64,000 nt of DNA, from the NCBI GenBank assembly GCA_023400055.1, contig JAEXFN010000008.1, positions 1 to 64,000 of the forward strand. The letters are read 5' to 3'. Within the stretch, counting starts at the first letter, position 1. Every line of letters begins with the position of its first letter. Shown here piece after piece: positions 35,288 to 44,455 of this stretch. This DNA comes from Bacillota bacterium (GTDB lineage: Bacteria; Bacillota; UBA4882; UBA8346). Both the position numbers and the translations under genes were made by a program. The notes beneath the pieces were generated by a model that saw nothing but the letters and a program-made list of their open reading frames with translations, ran no database searches and was not told the DNA's origin.

Positions 35288-38251
35288 TTGAGTGGAAAGA
35301 TCATTGCCGGGATTTTGATACTGCTGTTGCTGTTACTCAACCCGGCGCCCATGCTCACTGCGGTCACTCCGAATGTGGGGTTGAACAATGGGACTGTGGA
35401 AGTGACATTGGATGGCAAAAATTTTACCAAGGATACGTCCGTAAAGCTGACTCATCCCGGGGAATCGGACATCCAAGGCACGGAGGTCACCTTCGTTTCC
35501 AAAACCCAACTGCGTTGCCAGTTTGACCTGAAAGGTCAGAAAGCCGGCGGTTGGGACGTGGTCGTGGTAAAGAAGAAGAAGGTTGCGAGGCTAAGCAACG
35601 GATTTACCATCGCGAACCCGGCACCGCTGGTGACCGCGGTCGAACCGCAACAAGCCGTTATCGATTCGGTATGTTCCATATCCCTCACCGGGGCCGAATT
35701 TCGGCCGGGAGCCACCGTATTGCTGAATGGCAAGAAGATGGATATTGGGGCAACCAATGTGAAAGTGTCGTCAGATACCAAGATTAGCTGCGATTTTGAT
35801 TTGAAAGGGGCCGTTCCCGGGCTCTACGCTGTCAAAGTTGTAAATGACGACGGCAAATCCGGCAGTTTGAGCGATGGCTTTTTGGTGGAAAACCTCGGAC
35901 CCACGGTCCTCGCCATCGCGCCAAACCATGGCGTCTCCGGAACGACCGTAGTTTTTTCGGCGTTGACGGGCAAGAGTTTCCGACCGGGAGCGACGGTGAG
36001 CCTGAGCAACCAAAGCGCCAGCATTCAAGCTGAGAATGTCAAAGTGATCTCGGATACCCAACTCTCCGGCGAATTCAACTTGACCGGCGCCGCCGTCGGT
36101 ACATACGATGTGAAAGTGACCAATGATGACGGTAAAGTCGGAGTTTTGCCCGAAGGCTTTATCGTAGAGTATCCGGCGCCCACGGTCGAAACGGTTCAGC
36201 CGCGGAACGGAACGCAAAATAAGATCATCGATAACTGGGTCGTCCAAGGGACCGGTTTCCGGCCGGGCGCGACCGTCGCCTTAACCAGCAAGGATGAAAC
36301 GATCAACGCGACCGACGTACAAGTTAAAAACGGCACCCAAATCAGCGGCCGTTTAGATCTGGCCCATGCGGCGGTCGGGGTTTATGACGTGAAAGTAACC
36401 AATGACGACGGTAAATCGGCCGTCTTGGCAGCGGGTTTCAGCGTCGGAAATCCTAAACCGACAGTTGATTCGGCAAATCCTGGCCGAGGAACCCGCGGCG
36501 CCGTGGTGGATAAGCTTATCTTGAACGGAACCGGTTTCCGACCGGGGGCCAGCGTCAGTCTGACGGGCAAGGACGGAACTATCGCCGCCGCCGATGTCCA
36601 GGTGGTAAACGGCAGCCAGATCGCAGCCCGTTTGGATCTGAGCGATGCGGCAGTCGGGGTTTATGATGTAAAAGTGATCAATGACGACGGCAAATCCGGT
36701 GCCCTGGCAGCCGGTTTCAGCGTGGAAAATCCCGCGCCGACGCTCGCTTCGGTTCAACCGGGCAATGGAACGCGCGATACCATCGTGGACAATGTCACGT
36801 TGAGTGGAACGGGGTTCCGGCCGGGGGCGACCGTCCGTTTAATCGGTCTCGATACCCAGATCGCCGCCGCCGATGTCCAAGTCGTAAATAGCAAACAAGT
36901 GAACTGCCGGTTGGATCTGACCGACGCTGCCGTTGGTCCCTATGATCTGCAAGTTACCAATGACGACGGCAAAACAGCGGTTCTGAACGCGGGCTTTACT
37001 GTGGAATATCCGGAACCTACGATTCGCGCCGTGCAACCGCAAACCGGTTTTCAGGGAGCGCTCACCGATGTCACACTGGAGGGCAGCGGATTCCGGCCGG
37101 GTGCGGCGGTAAGTTTTAACGCGAAAGACCTTAAGCTCCAAGTTAGCGATGTGCAAGTGGTAAACGATCATCAGATCAATTGCCAAGTGAATCTGAGCGC
37201 GGCGCCAATCGGCGTTTATGATGTGCAAGTCGCCAATGACGACGGAAAAACCGGGCTTCTCAGCGCCGGATTTACGGTCGAGTATGCGGCGCCCGTGGTC
37301 ACCTCGGTTCGGCCTCAGACGGGCCTGGCCGATACGCTCGTGGTCAGTTTCGAGGTGAACGGATCCGGTTTCCGGCCCGGAGCGACCGTAGAGCTGATTC
37401 AAGGGCAGAAGACGCTGCCGCTGCTCAAACCCAAGATCATCTCGCAGACCCGGATTACCGGGATCGTCGATCTCAAAGACGCGGCACCGGGCGCCTATGA
37501 CGTGCGGGTAACCAATAGCGATGGGAAAAACGGCGTTCTGAGCAAGGGATTCAGCGTCAAAACGGTCGAACCCGAGATCTACGGCGTTACGCCGGATAAG
37601 GGATTTAATAACGGCAAGATTTTGTTGACTGTCAACGGTACCAATTTCGACAGCGGAACCACTGGGAAACTGGTGGGAAATAATGGCCAAACCAGCCTGC
37701 CCGGGATTAACCTCAAGCTCGAAGGCAATTCTAAGCTGAGCGGTTATTTCGACATCGATCATCAGCCGGTCGGCAAGTACGACGTCGTGGTGACCGATTC
37801 CCGGGGTCATCAGGCGATCTTAAAGGATGGTTTCACGGTTCAGGCTTTTGTTCCCACGGCATCGGAAATCAATGACCGTTTGAAAGGGATCTATTTTGAT
37901 TTTGACAAATCCAATGTCCGGGCCGATCAAGTGAACCCCCTGGATCAGGATGTAGCGATTCTCAAGGCCAACCCGCAGCTTTACATCTTGTTGGGCGGTC
38001 ACACCGATGAGCGCGGCAGCCAGGAGTACAACCTGAATCTGTCGCGGCGCCGCAGTGAAACCGTGCAGCAATATCTGGTGGCGCACGGGATTGACCCGCA
38101 ACGGATTACGATCTATGCTTATGGCAAGGAACATCCGCTCAAGACCGGACATGACGAGGAAGCTTGGGCGTTAAACCGCCGGGTGGACATCGTGGTCGGA
38201 GAGACTCCGCCTACTGTGGAACAGGGCGTCTTATTTCAGGGCCAGCAATGA
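35288..38251 (+). CDS. IPT/TIG-repeat protein with C-terminal OmpA domain
   Basis: A 987-residue exported protein. A signal peptide (about residues 1-23) is followed by nine IPT/TIG-like beta-sandwich repeats of about 90 residues, each with a TGFRPGATV-like motif and ending in NDDGK plus GFxV. An OmpA/Pal peptidoglycan-binding domain lies at about 860-975 (YFDFDKSNVRADQ, GGHTDERGSQEYNLNLSRRR, NRRVDIVV). Residues 4-7 are strongly conserved between neighbouring repeats. The OmpA domain would hold it to peptidoglycan while the repeats extend through the periplasm or outside. The start is TTG, 8 bases behind GGGAGGG; ATGs nearby are in another frame. Divergent from moxR. Confidence 0.88.
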   Translation: MSGKIIAGILILLLLLLNPAPMLTAVTPNVGLNNGTVEVTLDGKNFTKDTSVKLTHPGESDIQGTEVTFVSKTQLRCQFDLKGQKAGGWDVVVVKKKKVARLSNGFTIANPAPLVTAVEPQQAVIDSVCSISLTGAEFRPGATVLLNGKKMDIGATNVKVSSDTKISCDFDLKGAVPGLYAVKVVNDDGKSGSLSDGFLVENLGPTVLAIAPNHGVSGTTVVFSALTGKSFRPGATVSLSNQSASIQAENVKVISDTQLSGEFNLTGAAVGTYDVKVTNDDGKVGVLPEGFIVEYPAPTVETVQPRNGTQNKIIDNWVVQGTGFRPGATVALTSKDETINATDVQVKNGTQISGRLDLAHAAVGVYDVKVTNDDGKSAVLAAGFSVGNPKPTVDSANPGRGTRGAVVDKLILNGTGFRPGASVSLTGKDGTIAAADVQVVNGSQIAARLDLSDAAVGVYDVKVINDDGKSGALAAGFSVENPAPTLASVQPGNGTRDTIVDNVTLSGTGFRPGATVRLIGLDTQIAAADVQVVNSKQVNCRLDLTDAAVGPYDLQVTNDDGKTAVLNAGFTVEYPEPTIRAVQPQTGFQGALTDVTLEGSGFRPGAAVSFNAKDLKLQVSDVQVVNDHQINCQVNLSAAPIGVYDVQVANDDGKTGLLSAGFTVEYAAPVVTSVRPQTGLADTLVVSFEVNGSGFRPGATVELIQGQKTLPLLKPKIISQTRITGIVDLKDAAPGAYDVRVTNSDGKNGVLSKGFSVKTVEPEIYGVTPDKGFNNGKILLTVNGTNFDSGTTGKLVGNNGQTSLPGINLKLEGNSKLSGYFDIDHQPVGKYDVVVTDSRGHQAILKDGFTVQAFVPTASEINDRLKGIYFDFDKSNVRADQVNPLDQDVAILKANPQLYILLGGHTDERGSQEYNLNLSRRRSETVQQYLVAHGIDPQRITIYAYGKEHPLKTGHDEEAWALNRRVDIVVGETPPTVEQGVLFQGQQ

Positions 38252-38296
38252 AAGATGCAATAGAAAATAACTAGCTTAAGAAATTATAATTAACGT

Positions 38297-38334
38297 CAGG
38301 CCGGAGCCGTGTGAACGGAACCGGCCTTTTTTTA
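38297..38334 (+). terminator. Terminator of the OmpA-domain gene
   Basis: AGGCCGG / CCGGCCT stem followed by seven T. Confidence 0.88.
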
Positions 38335-38399
38335 TGGCTTACGGCGCGCAAAAACCCGCACGCAATCCGTGACCGCTGGGTCGTGCCAGCGATCTATCC

Positions 38400-38447
38400 T
38401 TGATTTCTGGGTCAGCTTTATGTTAGAATAGCTTCAATTCTATGACA
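38400..38447 (+). promoter_or_regulatory. PII promoter with shared nitrogen-type element, copy 1
   Basis: TTGATT (38400-38405), 18 bases, TAGAAT (38424-38429), then AGCTTCAATT. The 31 bases at 38417-38447 match 42493-42523, upstream of amt-glnK, at 26 positions. The conserved part runs from the -10 box past the expected start of transcription, as for a repressor site. Confidence 0.72.
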
Positions 38448-38491
38448 GATACAGCGCCAATGGCTAACATCATTGGGCGAAGGAGGACAAA

Positions 38492-38830
38492 ATGAAACAT
38501 ATTATCGCGGTAATCCGGCCCGAAAAATTGGATGAGGTGCGGCGCGCCCTCGAAAGAGTGGGTTATTCCGGTTTGATGATTTCGCAAATCGAGGGGCACG
38601 GGAAACAGAAAGGAGTCGTCCAGCAATGGCGCGGCGAGCGTTATAAAGTGGATTTGATAGCGAAAACCAAATTGGAAGTAATCGTAAAAGACGAAGAGGC
38701 GGAAACGATTAAAAAGACGATTATCGAGAATGCTCGTACCGGCGAGCACGGCGACGGCAAGATTTTCATTTCGCATGTGGATGAAGTCGTCCGGATCCGT
38801 ACCGGCGAGGAAGGCGAAGCGGCTTTTTAA
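38492..38830 (+). CDS. PII nitrogen regulatory protein
   Basis: A 112-residue PII protein (GlnB/GlnK family), the trimeric sensor of 2-oxoglutarate and ATP/ADP. T-loop GHGKQKGVVQQWRGERYKVD is present, including Tyr51 of the classical uridylylation site; the neighbouring Tyr46 is Trp. The C-terminal signature reads TGEHGDGKIFISHVDEVVRIRTGE. GGAGG precedes the ATG. It is about 90% identical by eye to the PII protein at 43995. It stands alone and is followed by a signalling set. Confidence 0.93.
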   Translation: MKHIIAVIRPEKLDEVRRALERVGYSGLMISQIEGHGKQKGVVQQWRGERYKVDLIAKTKLEVIVKDEEAETIKKTIIENARTGEHGDGKIFISHVDEVVRIRTGEEGEAAF

Positions 38831-38993
38831 CGGTTGCATTAAAGGTGTTATCGATACTTCGCGCGGCCTCGTAGAAGCGATCGCTGTAGTTTGCTCTGTA
38901 TTTCGGATTTATGCGATAGAACTTAAATCAAGAGGTTTTGCGTGGAAAACCACGAATCTTTAAACGAGGATTTTTTTTACGGGGTGCTGCTGG

Positions 38994-39518
38994 ATGGAAA
39001 ATGAGATTATGACCGTTAACGAAGTTGCCGAGTATTTGCGGATGAATCCGATGACCATTTACCGTTTGGCGCAGCAAGGCAAGATACCGGCAAGCAAGAT
39101 TCTGGGTTGCTGGCGCTTTAAACGTCAGGAGATCGAAGCTTGGGTGAAATCTCAGGAATTCCAACCAACGCGCCTTTTGGTTATTGATGATGATCCGGCG
39201 ATCGGCCTTACAATTAAGAGCTTCTTGGAAAAGAGCCATGCGGTGGTGGCGGTTGAAACGGCCGGCGAAGCGTTGCGGATTCTGGAACAACAAAAATTCA
39301 ACCTGATCTTTTTGGACCTGAATCTGCCGGATGTTGACGGATTAAGCTTGTATCGACAAATCAAGGCAATGGGAAAAAATATTCCGGTCGTGGTTATTAC
39401 CGGTCTAACCGATCCAGCTTTGTTGACCAGGGCCATTTCTGAGGGAGCCCAATTCATCTTGAATAAACCTTTCTCAGCCGAGGAAGTTCGACAAATGTTG
39501 AACTTTATAAAGGTGTGA
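38994..39518 (+). CDS. Response regulator with N-terminal excisionase-type HTH
   Basis: A 174-residue protein with reversed order: residues 1-55 are a MerR/excisionase-type helix-turn-helix (TVNEVAEYLRMNPMTIYRLAQQG, ILGCWRFKRQEIEAWV), and residues 58-174 are a complete receiver (LLVIDDDP, FLDLNLPDVDG, VVITG, LNKPFS). All phosphorylation residues are present. It likely changes DNA binding on phosphorylation by the kinase at 40480. Six bases separate it from the next gene. Confidence 0.88.
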   Translation: MENEIMTVNEVAEYLRMNPMTIYRLAQQGKIPASKILGCWRFKRQEIEAWVKSQEFQPTRLLVIDDDPAIGLTIKSFLEKSHAVVAVETAGEALRILEQQKFNLIFLDLNLPDVDGLSLYRQIKAMGKNIPVVVITGLTDPALLTRAISEGAQFILNKPFSAEEVRQMLNFIKV

Positions 39519-39524
39519 TCCCCG

Positions 39525-40502
39525 TTGCGTTCCTTATATCTTAAATTTATTGCGCTTGGGCTAATTTTGGCGGCAGGAATCGGCGTGGGGCTCGTATTTA
39601 TCCTGAGTCAACCCGGTAACAGGCCTAAGAAAATTGGCATCATTATGGATCAAAAATTCTTCAGTAGCAGCGGCTTTTTACAAGGCATCCGCTTCAGTCT
39701 GCGGCAACAAGGGTATTATGAGGGTCTCAATTGCCGTTTTGTGACCGCAAGGCCGGGGAATACGGACCAATGGCGCTCCGCATTGCAAAAGATGTCCGCC
39801 TCAGATCTTGATCTACTGGTCCTCCTCGGTTCACGCTTGCCCTTGGCGACGATTCGCACTGCATTTAGGAAACCCGTTCTGTTCGGATTTAGTGATCAAT
39901 CCATCGCGGAACAGTTGAAAACGATCATTGAGAAAGAGAAAACCATCACTGGAGTATCGTATATCACACCGTATCAACAAACTTTGGAGCTGGCTCAACG
40001 GATCCTCGGCCGGTATAAGAAGCTAGTAATCGTTTTACCCCCCAATCCCACCTGGCGGATGCAAGACGCGGCCCAACTTCAAGCGGCCGCCGATCGATCC
40101 GGTGTGACGGTGACGGTTTTGAAAACTGCCCCGTCCGAGTTGTTCCGGCAAGTAGCCAAGCTTGAGCGGGATAGTTCCGTGGTCTACCTGCCCAATGAAC
40201 CAGCATGGCTGGGACAGCGTAATCAACTCCGTAACACATTCCGCCGGGCCCAACTGCCGGTTATTACTAATGTCGCGGGCTTCCGGGATTTAGCAGTTTT
40301 CGCTTACTATCCCGAGCCAGAAACCATGGGCGAGCTCGCCGGACGAATGATGGTCAAAATCTTCCACGGCTCGATTACCGAATATATGCCGATTGAATTC
40401 TCGAACGACTTCCAATTGGCCATCAATCTTACCAATTTAAAAAAACTCAATCTGCCGATTGATGAGGACGTACTCAGTTATGCCAATGAAGTTATTCAAT
40501 GA
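39525..40502 (+). CDS. Membrane-anchored ABC-type substrate-binding protein, sensor component
   Basis: A 325-residue protein of the TrpX-like ABC substrate-binding family (KKIGIIMDQKFF, LLVLLGSRLPLATI, KPVLFGFSDQS, GVSYITPYQQTLELAQRI). Residues 8-28 are a hydrophobic anchor with no lipobox Cys. No permease or ATPase gene follows; instead the next gene, overlapping by about 20 bases, is a sensor kinase. It therefore probably binds a ligand for signalling rather than transport. The start is TTG, behind AAGGTG. Confidence 0.82.
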   Translation: MRSLYLKFIALGLILAAGIGVGLVFILSQPGNRPKKIGIIMDQKFFSSSGFLQGIRFSLRQQGYYEGLNCRFVTARPGNTDQWRSALQKMSASDLDLLVLLGSRLPLATIRTAFRKPVLFGFSDQSIAEQLKTIIEKEKTITGVSYITPYQQTLELAQRILGRYKKLVIVLPPNPTWRMQDAAQLQAAADRSGVTVTVLKTAPSELFRQVAKLERDSSVVYLPNEPAWLGQRNQLRNTFRRAQLPVITNVAGFRDLAVFAYYPEPETMGELAGRMMVKIFHGSITEYMPIEFSNDFQLAINLTNLKKLNLPIDEDVLSYANEVIQ

Positions 40503-42252
40503 ACCATCCAGCCTCCGGAAGAAACTTACTTACTACCCGTTATGCTGGCTCGGTATCGGGTTGGTGATTACTTTCTGCGTTACGGCGGCGTTCATCAAAA
40601 CAGCACTGGATAGTTATCTGATGGCCCAGGCGCAAGGATATACCCGGCAGATTGCCAAAGACATTACCGGAATCATCGATCAAGACAAGGAGACGCTCTC
40701 GGCATTTATTCTTTCCGACACCATGCGTAATTTGGCGGACGGTAAGCGTCTGACCATTGCGCTGGAACGGCTGTTAAGCCAGAACCAGAACTTTCTGGAG
40801 GGATACATCCTGGACGATGCCGGTAAAACCATTGCCGGAGCTTCTCGGCTCGCAGCGCCGCAATGGCACGGCGGATTGACCGCTTGGAACCGTTCCATTT
40901 ACCAGGAAGCCAAAGCGGGCCGGATCGGCGTTTCCGGCTGGGAGAACTTTACCCAGAAATATCTACCGTTCTGGCATATGGCCGTGCCAATTGTCAAGTA
41001 TCCGGGGAAAGTCATCGCTGTGCTGCTGGTTACCATCGATCTGCGCCGGATCGGCGATACCATTCTGACCTCCGAGGCCGCCAAATATGGCGACCCGCTT
41101 TTGATCGACCGCCAGGGGAGGGTATTGGTGCATTTGGATGGGTCCAAACTGGGCACCCGTTGGGAAATGAAGCAGCTGATCCGCCGAGTCCTGGACGGCC
41201 GGCCCGGCACCGCCCGCTATTCCGATGGACGCGGTCAATTTCTGCTGGCTGCCTATCAAGGATTGCGACCCTATGGATGGGGCTTGGTAGTTCAGGTTCC
41301 GCCCGGGCAGACCGTTTATTGGATCCGCAATAAAGTCATCGGCCTGCTGGGGCTGATGACCGTGATTACTTTCATCTTCACGGGCATCTTGACCTATGGG
41401 GCCACTGGCAAAGTAGTGGCTCCGTTGCGGAAATTGACCGAGACGACCCGGCGTTTTGGGCGCGGATATCCGGTCGAATACGACCCGATCCAGGGCAAGG
41501 ATGAGCTTGCCCAACTTTCGCTGGCTTTTAACCAGATGGCGCATGACCTGGCGCAGCTGGAAAAACAACGCGCCCAATACATCGCCATGATCGCCCACGA
41601 CTTACGCAACCCGCTGACCACCATCCGGAGCATCTTTCAATCGTTGCAAATTAACCAATTAAACCATGCCGAACGGCAGGCCCTGGTGCAAACGGTCTGT
41701 GGCAAAATGGAGCAGGTGAGCCGGATGCTCGCCGATCTGCTGGAGTTCTCCCGGCTCGATTTGGGCCAGATCGATTTTCAGCCGGAAGCGGTGAGCGTTT
41801 ATTACCTCTGCCAAGACGTTGTGGCAGGTTATCTGGAGCGGCGCTACCGGCTGTTCTTGCGTACTTTTCCGGAAGACATTTGCGTCTGGGCCGATCCGGT
41901 CCGTTTCCAGCAGGTTGTGCAGAATATTCTGGACAACTGTCTTAAATACACCGCAAGCGATGTTCCGGTGACTATTGATTGCCGCGCGACAGCGCCGATG
42001 GTTCAGATTACGATCGCCGATTCCGGTTGCGGCATCGCTGAGGAAAGGCTGGGCCATTTCTTTCAGCCGTTCCAATCCAACCCGGCCCAGAAAGAAGATA
42101 GTTTCGGCTTGGGCATGGCGATCGCCAAAAAATTAACCATCGCCATGGGCGGCGATCTGTCCGTGGAATCGCAGCTCAACATCGGGACAACTTTCAATAT
42201 AACGCTGCCCGGCGTTTCCGCGGGTTCTGGCAGCGATACGTCATCGGAATAA
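40480..42252 (+). CDS. Membrane sensor histidine kinase
   Basis: A 590-residue kinase: membrane segment (about 18-40), an extracytoplasmic dCache-like sensor region (about 45-275), second membrane segment (about 285-310), HAMP (GKVVAPLRKLTETTRRFG), HisKA with AMIAHDLRNPLTTI (phospho-His near 380) and HATPase with NILDNCLKYT, DSGCGIAEE and FGLGMAIAKKL. The start is uncertain between ATGs at 40480 and 40486. It overlaps the binding-protein gene. It probably phosphorylates the HTH-receiver protein at 38994. Confidence 0.9.
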   Translation: MPMKLFNEPSSLRKKLTYYPLCWLGIGLVITFCVTAAFIKTALDSYLMAQAQGYTRQIAKDITGIIDQDKETLSAFILSDTMRNLADGKRLTIALERLLSQNQNFLEGYILDDAGKTIAGASRLAAPQWHGGLTAWNRSIYQEAKAGRIGVSGWENFTQKYLPFWHMAVPIVKYPGKVIAVLLVTIDLRRIGDTILTSEAAKYGDPLLIDRQGRVLVHLDGSKLGTRWEMKQLIRRVLDGRPGTARYSDGRGQFLLAAYQGLRPYGWGLVVQVPPGQTVYWIRNKVIGLLGLMTVITFIFTGILTYGATGKVVAPLRKLTETTRRFGRGYPVEYDPIQGKDELAQLSLAFNQMAHDLAQLEKQRAQYIAMIAHDLRNPLTTIRSIFQSLQINQLNHAERQALVQTVCGKMEQVSRMLADLLEFSRLDLGQIDFQPEAVSVYYLCQDVVAGYLERRYRLFLRTFPEDICVWADPVRFQQVVQNILDNCLKYTASDVPVTIDCRATAPMVQITIADSGCGIAEERLGHFFQPFQSNPAQKEDSFGLGMAIAKKLTIAMGGDLSVESQLNIGTTFNITLPGVSAGSGSDTSSE

Positions 42253-42475
42253 TACCGTTCAGTTCCTCCATTTCATCCTGAACCCGTCTGATCTTTTTCG
42301 AACACTCCTGAATCATTCTTAACCTTTGATCGCCCTCCTTCTCAAATTCCCGTATGATACTTTTCTGTCGTGATGCTAATGGGCCTTGGTACTAAGTGAT
42401 TCTTAGTTAGTCAACGGATGATTGTCATGGTTATGTCATTAATTGGCTTGTATTCAATATACAATTGCTAATACC
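42253..42475. other. Intergenic region behind the kinase
   Basis: No gene seen. There is no strong terminator hairpin behind the kinase. The second half is AT-rich and leads into the amt promoter. Confidence 0.4.
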
Positions 42476-42523
42476 TTGATCTATACGTTAGGTTTGTGTT
42501 ACAATAGCATCAATTATATTACA
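42476..42523 (+). promoter_or_regulatory. amt-glnK promoter with shared nitrogen-type element, copy 2
   Basis: TTGATC (42476-42481), 18 bases, TACAAT (42500-42505), then AGCATCAATT. It has the same spacing and the same downstream element as the promoter at 38400. The leader to amt is about 105 bases. Confidence 0.72.
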
Positions 42524-42617
42524 TTATACTGTGTTATATTTTATTATCATATGAGGGGGGATGACGCCTCTTTTAAACGGGTTAGACCATAAATAATCAT
42601 GAATATGGGGGATGAAA

Positions 42618-43991
42618 ATGGAAACGAAAGTAGTTCTGGATACGCTCTGGGTTTTAATTACTGCAATGTTAGTATTCTTTATGAATCTGGGTTTTGCAAT
42701 GGTTGAGTCGGGCTTTAACCGCGCCAAGAATTGCGTGAACATTTTGTCAAAGAATTTTATCGTATTTGCAGTCTCATCTCTAGGTTTTCTGCTCCTGGGC
42801 TGGGGCCTGATGTTTGGGGACGGCAATCCGTTGATCGGCCTGAAGGGCCTCTTCTTCCTGGGCGGCGCCGATAATTCGCCGGCGGTGGGCGATGCCTACC
42901 GCGGGGTCTATTCGGCCATCTCCTGGACGGGCGTGCCGTTATTGGCGAAGTTCTTTTTCCAGTTGGTATTTTGCGGCACCGCCGCTACGATTGTCTCGGG
43001 AGCGGTTGCCGAGCGGATTAAGTATAAATCGTTCATTTTGTTCTCGTTTGTTTTGGCCATTCTTATTTACCCCATTGTCGGGCACTGGATCTGGGGCGGC
43101 GGATGGCTGTCGCAACTGGGCATGTTCGATTTCGCCGGTTCCACCGTGGTGCATTCGGTGGGCGGTTGGGCGGCCTTGGCGGGCATCCTGGTGCTGGGAC
43201 CCCGTTTCGGCAAGTACAGCAAGGATGGCAAGATCAACCCGATTCCCGGCCATAACATGAGCATCGCGACCATCGGCGTGTTCGTACTGTGGCTGGGCTG
43301 GTTCGGTTTCAATCCCGGTTCGACGATGGCCGCCGATCCGCTGGCCATCTCCCATGTGTTGATGACCACCAATACCGCGGCGATTGCGGCGACCTTGAGT
43401 TCGACGCTGATTTCCTGGATCGTGTTGGGCAAACCGGATCTGGGAATGACTTTGAACGGCTGCCTGGCGGGACTGGTCGCCATTACCGCGCCTTGCGCTT
43501 TCGTCAGCGTCGGCAGTTCGCTATTGATCGGCGCGATTGCCGGAGTATTGGTGGTGCTGGCCGTGATCGGCTTTGACCGCGTAAAGATTGACGATCCGGT
43601 CGGAGCGCTCTCGGTCCATCTGGTAAATGGCATATTCGGAACCTTGGCGGTGGGCCTTTTCGCCCAGGACCGCATCACCGGGGTCGCCACCGGCAACGGC
43701 TTATTCTTTGGCGGCGGGGTCAAGTTGCTCGGCGCGCAGCTCTTGGGAATACTGGTACCCGCGGTCTTTGTGTTCGCGATTTCCTACTTGGCCTGGACAG
43801 TGATCAAAGTTACCGTTGGGATCCGGGTTTCGCTCCAGGAAGAGATCGAAGGGTTGGACATCGGCGAACACGGCAACTCCGCTTACCCGGAATTTTTGAC
43901 CCGCAAGCCGGTTTATTCGCTGGGCGCCGTGACCGGCACGGCGACGCCGCTGAAGACTCAATCCCCAACATTAACGCAGGAGGCGCGATAG
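42618..43991 (+). CDS. amt: Ammonium transporter Amt
   Basis: A 457-residue ammonium channel with eleven expected membrane helices. Family stretches are FFMNLGFAMVESGFNRAKN near residues 20-40, DFAGSTVVHSVGGWAALAG near 170-190 and LGWFGFNPGS near 225. The start at 42618 (ATG GAA) is chosen because GGGGG at 42607-42611 is then 6 bases away; an ATG at 42612 would touch it. The following PII gene is in the same transcript and would block Amt when nitrogen is plentiful. Confidence 0.95.
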   Translation: METKVVLDTLWVLITAMLVFFMNLGFAMVESGFNRAKNCVNILSKNFIVFAVSSLGFLLLGWGLMFGDGNPLIGLKGLFFLGGADNSPAVGDAYRGVYSAISWTGVPLLAKFFFQLVFCGTAATIVSGAVAERIKYKSFILFSFVLAILIYPIVGHWIWGGGWLSQLGMFDFAGSTVVHSVGGWAALAGILVLGPRFGKYSKDGKINPIPGHNMSIATIGVFVLWLGWFGFNPGSTMAADPLAISHVLMTTNTAAIAATLSSTLISWIVLGKPDLGMTLNGCLAGLVAITAPCAFVSVGSSLLIGAIAGVLVVLAVIGFDRVKIDDPVGALSVHLVNGIFGTLAVGLFAQDRITGVATGNGLFFGGGVKLLGAQLLGILVPAVFVFAISYLAWTVIKVTVGIRVSLQEEIEGLDIGEHGNSAYPEFLTRKPVYSLGAVTGTATPLKTQSPTLTQEAR

Positions 43992-43994
43992 GTT

Positions 43995-44333
43995 ATGAAA
44001 CATATTATTGCGATCATTCGACCCGAAAAGCTGGATGAGGTCCGTCACGCCCTGGAGACGGTTGGTTACTCCGGGCTGATGATCTCGGAGATCGAAGGCC
44101 ACGGCAAACAGAAAGGGATCGTCCAGCAATGGCGCGGCGAACGCTATAAAGTCGACCTGATATCCAAGATCAAGCTGGAAGTGGTCGTCAAGGACGAGGA
44201 AGCCGAGCTCATCAAGAAAACGATTATCGAAAACGCCCGCACCGGAGAGATCGGCGACGGCAAGATCTTCATCTCGCACGTCGATGAGGTGGTCCGCATC
44301 CGGACGGGCGAGAGCGGTGAGACCGCGCTGTAG
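43995..44333 (+). CDS. glnK: PII protein GlnK, partner of Amt
   Basis: A 112-residue PII protein starting 3 bases behind amt; the AGGAGG site lies in the last codons of amt. The T-loop has the same GHGKQKGIVQQWRGERYKVD with Tyr51 kept. The linkage to amt marks it as GlnK. It is a close paralogue of the PII protein at 38492, differing mainly near residues 30-60 and at the C-terminus. Confidence 0.95.
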   Translation: MKHIIAIIRPEKLDEVRHALETVGYSGLMISEIEGHGKQKGIVQQWRGERYKVDLISKIKLEVVVKDEEAELIKKTIIENARTGEIGDGKIFISHVDEVVRIRTGESGETAL

Positions 44334-44355
44334 GCCCGCGTTTCGCGGCAATTTG

Positions 44356-44420
44356 GCCCCCGCCGTCGGGGGCGGGGAAACGGCGGGATAACCCGGTAGT
44401 CTCTGAACGGGTTATCCCGC
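44356..44420 (+). terminator. Double hairpin behind glnK
   Basis: CCCCCG / CGGGGG at about 44356-44372, then a perfect 13-bp stem GCGGGATAACCCG (44383-44395) against CGGGTTATCCCGC (44408-44420). No long T-run follows. It ends the amt-glnK message or attenuates the next gene. Confidence 0.65.
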
Positions 44421-44455
44421 GCCAATAATTTGAAGCCAAAAATGGAGGAGTTGCT

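Noticed and set aside
42421..42475. Sigma-54 promoter before amt
   Set aside because: TTGGC and TTGC elements occur, but the distance between GG and GC is far from the required 10-12 bases.
44383..44420. The 13-bp inverted repeat as a terminal repeat of an insertion sequence
   Set aside because: Both arms lie on the same side of the integrase-like gene and no matching copy occurs downstream of it.
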